In this document: piece by piece, positions 55,501 through 62,653 of the stretch | How the letters are laid out: the number at the start of each line of letters is the position of its first letter | Numbering within the stretch: the stretch's first letter is position 1 | Assembly: GCA_951813285.1 (NCBI GenBank) | Contig: OX638355.1 | Span: 194,001-258,000, forward strand | DNA from: Terriglobia bacterium | Lineage (GTDB): Bacteria > Acidobacteriota > Terriglobia > Versatilivoradales > Versatilivoraceae | DNA length: 64,000 bases | Reading direction: 5' to 3' | Position numbers and translations under genes: made by a program | Notes under the pieces: generated by a model | Seen by the model: only the letters and a program-made list of their open reading frames with translations | Database searches by the model: none | Told to the model about the DNA's origin: nothing

Positions 55501-55931
55501 CTCTGCCGGCAGTCACGGTTGCCCTGGCAAGACTCGGCGTCCCGGAGCTGACCCCGATGCTGGCGGCCGGGAGCGTCGAGAACCACGGCACGGAGACCGC
55601 AGCCCTGGCCCGGGCGGTGGGCGAACGGGCGCGCAAGCATGCCGACGGACTTCCCGGCGGTTTCGGTGCTCACGTCGGAAACCGCGTCCAGAGCCTCGTC
55701 GACGATTGGGCGAGGCTCGCCCACGAAGCCGGACAGGGCGGGGTGGCGTTCGGCTATGCACGGGGCCGAGACAGCGGCACGTCCACGCCCCTGTTGCGCG
55801 AGATGATCGACCCGGACCGCGATTTGCTCAACGACACGCAGCTTCGATTCCGGGCCCCGCGTTCGTTGCGCGACGTCGAACCGGGCGTGCTGCTCGGCAT
55901 CAAGACTCCCGAAGGTAAGGACATCCCGTAG
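52539..55931 (+). CDS. drmA: DISARM helicase DrmA
   Basis: An 1130-residue superfamily 2 helicase. Walker A is FFPTGGGKTEAYLG (about 457-470), the DExH-like box QDELHLISGPLG near 677, and the C-terminal lobe has NMISVGLDITRLG and QATSRVGRD (about 928). A Cys cluster CPWCGTKF with CASRRC about 25 residues later (582-613) is likely a zinc module. DrmA and DrmB form the DISARM core that is loaded on foreign DNA. The start overlaps drmMI (ATGA) and the end is 7 nt from drmB. Confidence 0.93.
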   Translation: MSLDSTATFDESASVRDYLVEALRLDLIGPRPRDEALQHERLPHAPSRWYLTGFLAPTGAPNAQRAQDAEEELDEPSEPAQGGDDAGAPERGSSKRVFLPSSMGLSALVDAAAKRLRITLSWGDYAPEEETASDAADDSEESLGEASAGTARRRFAPWVRRPCEATVDIGLESVQVGTPVRFNVPESGGLELVCLVRPIRVRGTEGNLDTRAISLFVVNRRPATEDDDVQDTAFAFQIEMTVEADRPFVPRYDPRGLDSDDWDERLADLHYRDTAEYAVGHNVSVRAETSDGECRRVHTEWMPHAAVERVEPSHIPGVEFGMEALGALNDAADAKRSLDPLVSAYSAWIEDQREHAQAFSGRRREVTDELVSRATGAAGRIQAGIDLLDDPDLLDAFRIANRAMAAAARRRRAQEEGIAPEAADPPAWRPFQLAYILMNLRGIAEPTHVEREIVDLLFFPTGGGKTEAYLGLAAFTLVLRWLRDPDPVHRGLSVLMRYTLRLLTLDQLGRAAALICALELEREAAPDRLGTWPFEIALWVGRAATPNYMGRKGDRSDKTARVKTLRFSADSSRDPPLPLDRCPWCGTKFSKHSFRLTPNTDSPTDLLVRCASRRCDFAGKKRHLPIVAVDEPIYRRLPAFMIATADKFAAMPWSGETAGFFRGGDPSDPRPPDLIIQDELHLISGPLGTMAGLYETAVDHLCRRRIEGREVRPKIIASTATVRLARKQIRALFGRSSVAVFPAPGIDRRNSFFAEQAPQQDVDPRLYVGIAAQGRGPKVIFLRSTITLMAAAQAAWDAAAQGGGINPADPYMTAVAYFNALRELGSARRIVEDEIGSRLLTYANRKRLDQTAGLFANRQIAFEPVELTSRVGTANVAEAKRRLTLGFAERDHVDVAMATNMISVGLDITRLGLMLVSGQPKTTAEYIQATSRVGRDPSRPGIVVTLLNIHKPRDRSHYERFAAWHESFYRGVEATSVTPFSPRAMDRALPAVTVALARLGVPELTPMLAAGSVENHGTETAALARAVGERARKHADGLPGGFGAHVGNRVQSLVDDWARLAHEAGQGGVAFGYARGRDSGTSTPLLREMIDPDRDLLNDTQLRFRAPRSLRDVEPGVLLGIKTPEGKDIP

Positions 55932-55938
55932 GCGCCCA

Positions 55939-57747
55939 ATGGCCGACAACATCATTCGCCAGAGCCAGTTGATCACGACCTACGGGCCGGGAGCGATGAT
56001 CGACCTTCCCGACTATTCGATCATTGTCTCCGGCCTTCAGGACTGGTCCCACCTGCGCCGGGAGAAGGTCGACGAGCCGCGGCTTGCCGCCAAGCTTCGG
56101 CGCTTGCTGGACCTCCCCTCGCTTGAACTCTGGACGCCGCCCCGCCACGAGGAGAACGCTCGCCAGGCTGCGCCTGTCGGGGCACGCATCTTCCCGACTT
56201 GGTTCATTGTCAAGGACGCCAGACCCTCACCCCGCGACCCGCAGTGGCGCCGCCGACGGCTGGTGCGATGGGACCACTTGGACAGAGGCCGCTTCCGCGA
56301 CGAGGACGGCAAGCGCAAGCCGGTGGTCCCGGTACGGTTCGTCTGCGGCTGCCGGCGCGGCCATATCGACGACCTGGACTGGCGTCGGTTTGTCCACCAC
56401 AGCGGGAGGACGTGCGGACGCCCGCTCTGGCTCGAGGAACGCGGCACGGGCGCGGACATCGGCGACACGTTCGGTGTCTGCGATTGTGGCGAGGAGCGCT
56501 CGCTCTACGAGGCTTCGAGCCCCGGCACGGGAGCCCTCGGTCACTGCGAGGGCAAGAGGCCGTGGATAGGGCAATTCGCGCGGGAAGCCTGCGGCGAGCC
56601 CTATCGTTTGCTCGTGCGCACCGCGAGCAACGCGTATTTCCCGCAGACGATGAGCGTCATCTCGCTGCCGGAATTCGACGCCGGGCTGGCCGCGAAAGTC
56701 TCGGCGCACTACGACCGGTTGAAGGCAGCCGATGATCTTGGCGCACTGGCGAACTTCCGGAGGATTCCGGAGCTCGACGCCGCATTCGCCGACACCGCCG
56801 ACGAAACCGTACTCGCCGAGTACCGCCGCCAACAGGGCCAAGGAGAGCGGGAGGACATTCCGGTCAAGACCGCCGAGTTCGAGATACTCGACAAGGGCGA
56901 CGACTTCATCGGCGAAGATGATCCGCGTTCCAGGTTCTTTGCCGAAACATTGGTGCGCGCGGCCTGGGATCCGGACAAGGACACCCTGCTAGCGGCTATC
57001 GACAAGCTGGTGCTGGTGCACCGACTACGCGAGGTTGTCTCGCTACTCGGGTTTACCCGTTTCGAGGCGGTCAGCCCGGACAAGGACGGCGAGCTCGATC
57101 TGGACGTTATCAGGGCCTCGCTCGCCGAAACCATCACCTGGCTGCCCGCGGTCGAGAACCGTGGCGAAGGCGTCTTCATGTCGTTTCGATCAGAAGACGT
57201 GACGAGATGGCTCGCGCGGCCCGGCGTCCAGAATCGCGGACGCCAGCTTGTGGAGGGGTGGCGCGCATGGGCCGCAGAGCGCCATCGCCCCGAAGACGGG
57301 TTCCCCGGACTGGCCTATGTCATGCTCCACTCTCTATCGCACATGCTGATGACCTCGATCGCACTCGATTGCGGCTACCCGGCCAGCTCTTTGCGCGAAC
57401 GCGTCTATGCAGGCGACGGAGGCTACGGCATTCTGATCTATACCGGATCGTCGGACTCCGAAGGGACTCTGGGCGGGCTGGTAGAGACAGGCCGGCGGTT
57501 CGGCTTCCATCTTCGTCGCGCCGTCGACGACGGCCGATTGTGCTCCAACGACCCGGTGTGCGCGGAACATGGACCGAACTCGGCGCTTGAGGGTCGTTTG
57601 CTGCAAGGAGCGGCCTGTCACGGTTGCCTGCTGATCGCCGAAACGAGCTGCGAACAGCGTAACGATTTCCTCGACCGGGCGCTTGTCGTTCCGACAGTCG
57701 GTCTCGGGGATGCCGCGTTCTTCGATCTTTCCGAGCACGGGTCGTGA
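55939..57747 (+). CDS. drmB: DISARM DUF1998 protein DrmB
   Basis: A 602-residue partner of DrmA. DUF1998 features are seen in the C-terminal third: LHSLSHMLMTSIALDCGYP (about 460), GILIYTGSSDSEGTLGGL, and the Cys set CSNDPVCAEH and CHGCLLIAETSCEQRND. Two more Cys pairs earlier (FVCGCRRGH, GVCDCGEE) suggest further zinc sites. It starts 7 nt after drmA and ends on the drmC start. Confidence 0.93.
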   Translation: MADNIIRQSQLITTYGPGAMIDLPDYSIIVSGLQDWSHLRREKVDEPRLAAKLRRLLDLPSLELWTPPRHEENARQAAPVGARIFPTWFIVKDARPSPRDPQWRRRRLVRWDHLDRGRFRDEDGKRKPVVPVRFVCGCRRGHIDDLDWRRFVHHSGRTCGRPLWLEERGTGADIGDTFGVCDCGEERSLYEASSPGTGALGHCEGKRPWIGQFAREACGEPYRLLVRTASNAYFPQTMSVISLPEFDAGLAAKVSAHYDRLKAADDLGALANFRRIPELDAAFADTADETVLAEYRRQQGQGEREDIPVKTAEFEILDKGDDFIGEDDPRSRFFAETLVRAAWDPDKDTLLAAIDKLVLVHRLREVVSLLGFTRFEAVSPDKDGELDLDVIRASLAETITWLPAVENRGEGVFMSFRSEDVTRWLARPGVQNRGRQLVEGWRAWAAERHRPEDGFPGLAYVMLHSLSHMLMTSIALDCGYPASSLRERVYAGDGGYGILIYTGSSDSEGTLGGLVETGRRFGFHLRRAVDDGRLCSNDPVCAEHGPNSALEGRLLQGAACHGCLLIAETSCEQRNDFLDRALVVPTVGLGDAAFFDLSEHGS

Positions 57748-58541
57748 TGGAATTCGATGCATTGGCGGCGGCCGACCGTCAGGATCTCATCCGGCTGGCC
57801 GACCTGCTGGAGACCGGCCTTTTGTCACCGCCCCTGAGTGCGCTGTCGTTGCGCGACCACATCGCCGCCGCACACGCCGACGCGGTGGCGCGGTGCTTCG
57901 GAAAACTAACGCAACGGGACATGCCCCCCGGCCACATCGCGCTACTGCTTCGTGCCTTCGCCGCCGGCGCACAATCGGCCGGCGGTTCCTCGTTGCCCGT
58001 CGAAGTGGTCGTCAGCGGGCCGGATGCGACTGGCGGCACACGCGATACCGGCGTGGTCATGCGGCAACTGTTCGGCAAAGCGCGTGAGCGAGTGTTGGCC
58101 GTCGGTTTCGCGGTCCGTCAGGGAAAATCCGTGTTCAAGTCTCTGGCCGACCGGCTCGACAACGACGAGTCTCTCGAGGCAACCCTGTGCATCGATGCCC
58201 GCCGTCAGCACGGCGATACCTCCATCGACCGCGACATCCTACGGCGCTTCGCAAACGAATTCGTGCGCAACGAATGGCCCGGCAATCGTCTGCCTCGCGT
58301 CTACTACGATCCTCGGTCCTTGGAACCCGCAAGCCGTACGGCGAGTTCGATGCATGCCAAGTGCGTGGTCATTGATGGTACGGAGGCCCTGGTGACCTCG
58401 GCGAACTTCACGGAGGCGGCGCAAGAACGAAACATCGAACTCGGCCTGCTAGTGGATTCACAGTCTGTCGTGCGCCGGATAGAAGAGCATTTCATGTCCC
58501 TGATCAAGAATCGATACCTCGTCAGGCTGCCACTATCGTGA
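57744..58541 (+). CDS. drmC: DISARM phospholipase D-like nuclease DrmC
   Basis: A 264- or 265-residue PLD-superfamily protein with one HxK(x)4D motif: MHAKCVVIDGTEALVTSANF (about 202 on). Enzymes with a single motif act as dimers. It is presumed to be the DNA-cutting part, though DISARM can work without it in tested systems. The start is either the GTG at 57744 or the ATG at 57747; both overlap the drmB stop. It is the last gene of the operon. Confidence 0.9.
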   Translation: MMEFDALAAADRQDLIRLADLLETGLLSPPLSALSLRDHIAAAHADAVARCFGKLTQRDMPPGHIALLLRAFAAGAQSAGGSSLPVEVVVSGPDATGGTRDTGVVMRQLFGKARERVLAVGFAVRQGKSVFKSLADRLDNDESLEATLCIDARRQHGDTSIDRDILRRFANEFVRNEWPGNRLPRVYYDPRSLEPASRTASSMHAKCVVIDGTEALVTSANFTEAAQERNIELGLLVDSQSVVRRIEEHFMSLIKNRYLVRLPLS

Positions 58542-58602
58542 TCCGCTCTGCCTTAGAATTTGGCAACCCTCATGCGCCGGCCGGGCCACCTTGGGATGAT
58601 GT

Positions 58603-58685
58603 ATGCGGATACTCCGCCTCAAGCTCTCAAACTTCCGTAGCGTCGCCGACGGTGAAGCTTTATTGACCGCTCACGCGCTTTGCCG
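58603..58685 (+). pseudogene. N-terminal scrap of an AAA/OLD-type ATPase gene
   Basis: An ATG at 58603 opens MRILRLKLSNFRSVADGEAL, then LTAHAL, the classic first strand and turn of OLD/RecF-type ATPases, where a Walker A would follow at once. Instead the frame changes content and stops at about 58714. It is 61 nt after drmC. A lost defence ATPase is the likely source. Confidence 0.6.
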
Positions 58686-58829
58686 AACAGTGCTTGGTTT
58701 TGGTCCCGATTGAAGATGCGGTCGAGCTTGTCGAACATGGCAGTCCGGCGGTACTCTTTTTCCATGAGGAGGCCGCGGACGACGATGGGACGGTAGCTTG
58801 GCCCAGGCTTGCAGTTACAATGAACACTC

Positions 58830-58900
58830 TCGGGGCATCTTAGGGGCAATGCTATTGGGAGAGAGAGAACAATATGTTTAGAATCAATCTCTTGTGATTG
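58830..58900 (+). repeat. Right imperfect direct repeat flanking the AbiE-DISARM operon
   Basis: CTCGGGGCATCTTAGGGGCA, then ATGTTTAGAATCAATCTCTT. It matches 43896-43970 in the same orientation, with gaps. AATCA (58882-58886) and TGATT (58895-58899) flank an 8-nt spacer. Confidence 0.5.
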
Positions 58901-58904
58901 TCGC

Positions 58905-59060
58905 GTCCCTCCTTCAAGAAACGCTTCCCGCCAGCGGCTCAGTGTGGCGGCTGTCACACCGTACTTGCGGCTGCTCGCCTCCAGTCCCCGCTCAATAGCT
59001 GCAACACCACCATCATTCTGCGAAGGACCGACCACCAGCCCTTCCCTCGACCACCGGCAG
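58905..59060 (-). pseudogene. Frameshifted transposase N-terminus
   Basis: On the minus strand one frame gives RRMMVVLQLLSGDW and the next gives LEASSRKYGVTAATLSRWRE. Together these match the helix-turn-helix start of IS3/IS66-type transposases. One frameshift separates the parts and nothing else of the element remains. It abuts the right direct repeat. The rest of 58686-59225 has no gene I can support. Confidence 0.6.
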
Positions 59061-59225
59061 GTGCGGCCGCTCCGGTCGCCACACGGGCTCCCTTCGCGCC
59101 TCCACCTACGCCATTCCTTCCTCTGGAGCATCAACCTGACCGGAGTATACCGCTGGCCAAGTGCCGACCGACGGGAAACGCGAAACGCTTAGCGTAGGAT
59201 TTCGCTCCCTCTTGCAAACAACCCG

Positions 59226-60131
59226 TTACCCTTCGCGGTAATCGGAAGGGAGATCAATTGTAAAAACTACAGCAGCGCTAATCGGCGCGGAACGCTCATA
59301 TAACAATGACTGTAGGTCAGGGTGGTCAGCTTGGTGGAATTTCCGACCTTCATGGCAACAAAGAAAGGAATCGGCCACGAAGTGTTCGATCCGCCAGCCA
59401 CGGTGCCGGGAGCGGTCCAGACCATTGATCTCGTCGAAGCTCGGACTACTACCCATTGAAGACACAATCTCATGCACTTCGGTCGACCTGACCACCCGGC
59501 ATCCGACTTTGTTAACCGTAGGCAAGCCTTCTTCGTACACCTGTGGAGCGATAACCTGGAACGGAATGTCCAAAGGATTGTAGAACGAATAGTACACTGG
59601 CATCGAACGCTCTCTGCTGTAGTTGTCAATGTTCCGGACTTGTTGGTCACCAGGCCGGAGTTCCTTATATGTACTCTCACCGCTGAAAGAAAACGGCTGC
59701 TGGTGGAACAGCGGCACTGGGAGAGAATTCTGATCGATCACTCTACCAATTCTGAGGAAGTAGTCGTTGTCTTCTGCTTGAGCAATCTCTATCTCTCGGG
59801 AATAGAGGCGCTTTGACTGTAAAAGCGCCACTTTACGCCAGACCACTTGGCCGGTGAGGCGGAGGACAGCTACTAGAGCAATATCTGCTATTTCCCATCG
59901 CTGCAGGTAGAAGCGTCTCCCACCCAGCCAGTGCGTATCAATCGCAAGAGCTGCTCCCGATATCGGTGAAATGGCTAATGGCACCTTATTCATCGCAAGC
60001 ACGAGTAGCTGGTCTAGTACTTCTTCGTGAATAGCAGGTTGTCTGCTGATCGCGCGCGTGACTTCATCATTTGCCTTTGAAAAAGCCGCGCGAACAAGAT
60101 TGCGCACATCCTCTGGAATGTCTACCACCAT
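59226..60131 (-). CDS. Unknown protein with D...QxK nuclease-like signature
   Basis: A 301-residue protein of no family I know. Residues 78-110 read QRWEIADIALVAVLR, then VALLQSKRLY: an Asp (D83) after a charged strand, then Q105-x-K107 on the next strand. This is the active-site pattern of Mrr-like PD-(D/E)XK nucleases, with E36 or E37 as possible first acidic residue. The C-terminal half is not assignable. GAGAG lies 8 nt before the ATG. It is the third gene on the minus strand after the AAA ATPase and PIN genes (178-nt gap), in AT-richer sequence than DISARM. Confidence 0.65.
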   Translation of the reverse strand: MVVDIPEDVRNLVRAAFSKANDEVTRAISRQPAIHEEVLDQLLVLAMNKVPLAISPISGAALAIDTHWLGGRRFYLQRWEIADIALVAVLRLTGQVVWRKVALLQSKRLYSREIEIAQAEDNDYFLRIGRVIDQNSLPVPLFHQQPFSFSGESTYKELRPGDQQVRNIDNYSRERSMPVYYSFYNPLDIPFQVIAPQVYEEGLPTVNKVGCRVVRSTEVHEIVSSMGSSPSFDEINGLDRSRHRGWRIEHFVADSFLCCHEGRKFHQADHPDLQSLLYERSAPISAAVVFTIDLPSDYREG

Positions 60132-60309
60132 GAAAGTTCTCTCAATAGTTCTTGGGCTAGTAGAAGCGTCTCTACCTTTGGAGGATAACGATGGAAAGAT
60201 AAAAAGGCAGATCGTCTTACGCCAGGGGAGCTTGGGGCGTTCGTGAAGGACAGAAGGGCGCTAAGTGCGGCCGGACGAGTAATAGACTATCGAAGAACTA
60301 CGTGAAGGT

Positions 60310-60774
60310 CTAGGCCTGACTGCACAAGTCTTGCCTGGCGAGAAGGCGCCTATGGCTTTCCCTGAAGTTCTGATTCCGAGTCGTCGAGTACACCTTCCCA
60401 CGCGGGTTACTGAGCAAGTCTTTGTTCTTGAAGTCCGCCTGCAAGTCCTTATCGTTGGAATACAACAAACGGGCGCCACTGACTTGGGCCAAAGCAATGA
60501 CATGTGGATCGTCGGATTTACATAAACCCTGATTTAGCAGTCCGGTCTCTCTTTCTTTCACCCTGATCTCACTTACGGTCGTTATCAATCCTGCGATGAT
60601 CGCTTGCCGCGCCCACCTGCGAATTGCTGTCTTGTTGAGTTCCTCCAAGAGTTGCCCGCCTACGACTAAGCGACCCTTTCCTGAGGTGATCCAATTAAAG
60701 AATTTTTTGTCTGCTTCTCCGTGTTCGGAACTAAACAATTTCCCAGCGACATTTGCATCAACAATCGCGCACAT
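60310..60774 (-). CDS. PIN-domain ribonuclease, partner of the AAA ATPase
   Basis: A 154-residue PIN protein: D6 in AIVDANVAGKL, E44/E45 in LLEELNKT, D88/D89 in KSDDPHVIALAQ, D108 in YSNDKDL, so the acidic set is complete. Its ATG follows the ATPase stop by 3 nt, which means tight coupling. There is no Phd/VapB-type antitoxin; the ATPase takes that position. It probably acts on RNA when the ATPase is triggered, by analogy with other ATPase-effector pairs. That is inference. Confidence 0.8.
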   Translation of the reverse strand: MCAIVDANVAGKLFSSEHGEADKKFFNWITSGKGRLVVGGQLLEELNKTAIRRWARQAIIAGLITTVSEIRVKERETGLLNQGLCKSDDPHVIALAQVSGARLLYSNDKDLQADFKNKDLLSNPRGKVYSTTRNQNFRESHRRLLARQDLCSQA

Positions 60775-60777
60775 GCC

Positions 60778-62136
60778 TCAAAATCCTAGAGACTTCTGAG
60801 TCTCTTCCATAAAGAACCTGCGGTAGCCGTCGGGAGCCCGACGAATATTGCCCTCTTTGTCCAAACGAAGCGAGTGGATGCGAGTATCCAAATCAGTTCG
60901 TTCAAAGAAAAGGATCGACACGTCATCGGGTTGTAGTTGGGTGCTGCGATCACGAACTTCCATGCGCACGCGATCCAGCAAGTAATCACTATGGGTCTCG
61001 ATTACTAACTGCCTTGTGTTACTTGCAACTGTGCAGAAGAGAGTTCCGAGAGCAGCCTGTGCCCTTGGGTGAAGGTGCACCTCTGGTTGTTGCAACAAGA
61101 ACATGGGCGGAGCATCATCGCGCAGTAACTCAGTTATCAGCGGTAGGACTTGACTGACCCCGTATCCCACATCTATGAGGTTACGCTTTGGACCTTTTAG
61201 CGTGCCTCCAAACTTCCTTACTTGGACCTGAAAGGCTTCACTATCCTTCCTACCCAGAGGCTTGATTGAGATTTCGTCGTAAAGACTTGAAGCCTTCCCA
61301 AATGCTTCTAGACGCCTCTTAAGTTCCGCCCACACCGCCCTATTCTGGAAGTATATATGGGCAAGATACATAGGAACATAATCCCCTTCGGGATCCCGTG
61401 TAGCACGAGATGGATCATAGGTGCGACGCGGTTTCGAGCGTACCGGAGCACTGGCAAACAGCCTCTGGCTTGTAAGCGACATCCGCGAAGCTGCAAACTT
61501 AAAAATGCGCTCGATGTCCTGCTTGGTGACGGCTGGAGAGTCGGATGTCGGTACTAAGTGTTTCCCGGAGGAATCGTTGCCACCTGATTCCGATAAAACG
61601 AAACCCAAATAGGACAAATAGGACATCTGCGGCCAAATCGTATCCTCATCAATAAAACGAGCAGCACCCAAAAAGTCGTCCGGCAGTTCCATCTTCCAGG
61701 TGCCTCTTTGGGTGCCAACATGAACGACATAAGGGCGTCCTTCTTTGAATGTATCCTGGATCCAGGTACTACCTGCCTTGAAACGTCGTCGCTCAAGGAC
61801 TGGGATGGTGCCACTTCTTGCAAAAGTGAACTCATAGTCGTTGCCCGTGGCTCCAGACCGCTTTGTTTTTCTGTGAAAACCGACTTGGAAAGTTTGTGCT
61901 TGGCTGCCCCTGGCTCCTCGGTGGTGAGCAATGTCGTCAAAACTCCCCAAATCGTATGGATCTTCCTTGAAATCGGGAATTCGCGAACAGTACGCAATAT
62001 CCCAGAGCGCCCGGATCATCGCCATAAAGGATGTTTTCCCAGTACTGTTCTCGCCCACAAGTAGAGTAAGCGGAGCCAAGCGCGCAGTCTGTCTTTCATG
62101 GAAGCAGCGAAAATCTTTGAGCGTAATTTTGTCCAT
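60778..62136 (-). CDS. AAA ATPase (AAA_15/AAA_21, DUF3696-like)
   Basis: A 452-residue OLD/ABC-type ATPase. Walker A is VGENSTGKTS (27-36), Walker B is FLLQQPEVHLHP (about 342-353), followed by VIETHSDYLLDRV. The last residues (LRLDKEGNIRRAPDGY) resemble the DUF3696 end. No TOPRIM nuclease domain follows, so the effector is presumably the PIN protein 3 nt downstream. The likely promoter on the minus strand is TTGCCA, 17 nt, TATCCT, about 60 nt upstream. Confidence 0.88.
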   Translation of the reverse strand: MDKITLKDFRCFHERQTARLAPLTLLVGENSTGKTSFMAMIRALWDIAYCSRIPDFKEDPYDLGSFDDIAHHRGARGSQAQTFQVGFHRKTKRSGATGNDYEFTFARSGTIPVLERRRFKAGSTWIQDTFKEGRPYVVHVGTQRGTWKMELPDDFLGAARFIDEDTIWPQMSYLSYLGFVLSESGGNDSSGKHLVPTSDSPAVTKQDIERIFKFAASRMSLTSQRLFASAPVRSKPRRTYDPSRATRDPEGDYVPMYLAHIYFQNRAVWAELKRRLEAFGKASSLYDEISIKPLGRKDSEAFQVQVRKFGGTLKGPKRNLIDVGYGVSQVLPLITELLRDDAPPMFLLQQPEVHLHPRAQAALGTLFCTVASNTRQLVIETHSDYLLDRVRMEVRDRSTQLQPDDVSILFFERTDLDTRIHSLRLDKEGNIRRAPDGYRRFFMEETQKSLGF

Positions 62137-62294
62137 TAAGTCGTGTTTGCCTTGCTTGCCTGGGGAGTGCTAATAGCAGGGCGTCAAGGATACAAGTAGA
62201 AAAACACATTGGCAAGAAACGCTATAGGCTGTTCTTTTCATGACGGTCCGAAGATCTCGGAGTCCTTTCTTGGTCCTTTCTTGGGAGCTTAATA

Positions 62295-62551
62295 GGGGAC
62301 GTTGTTGAAATAGTGGAATTACTCTGTCTGGCGATTCTGTCAACACCTGGAGAGGGAGAAAAACGGAGAGAAAATCCAGGATACAGACGGAGAACTGCTT
62401 CGTGTAACGATTAGGACGCGTTTTGAGGGCGAATGGCGGTGTCAGATCCTGTGAGTGTGTCGAAGCCCTGGGAAAGGGATCTGCTTCGCCGTTTCAGTCG
62501 GTTAGGAATGGAGAACTGAGTCAGTTATTCCAGTAATTCAACAACGTCCCC
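62295..62551. mobile_element. 257-bp MITE
   Basis: TA-GGGGACGTTGTTGAAATAGT at the left and ACGTCCCC-TA at the right, with TA outside both ends. It has the same length as the copy at 39580 and is nearly identical to it. It lies between the AAA ATPase and the DUF3883-type gene. Confidence 0.92.
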
Positions 62552-62653
62552 TATTTTTCCTCGGCGGCAGTGAGGGGTTTGGGCACCATTCGATATAATC
62601 CCCTTTGTTTTCCCAATGTTTGCTGGCAAAGTGAGTGCCGACAATGGTGCTTA

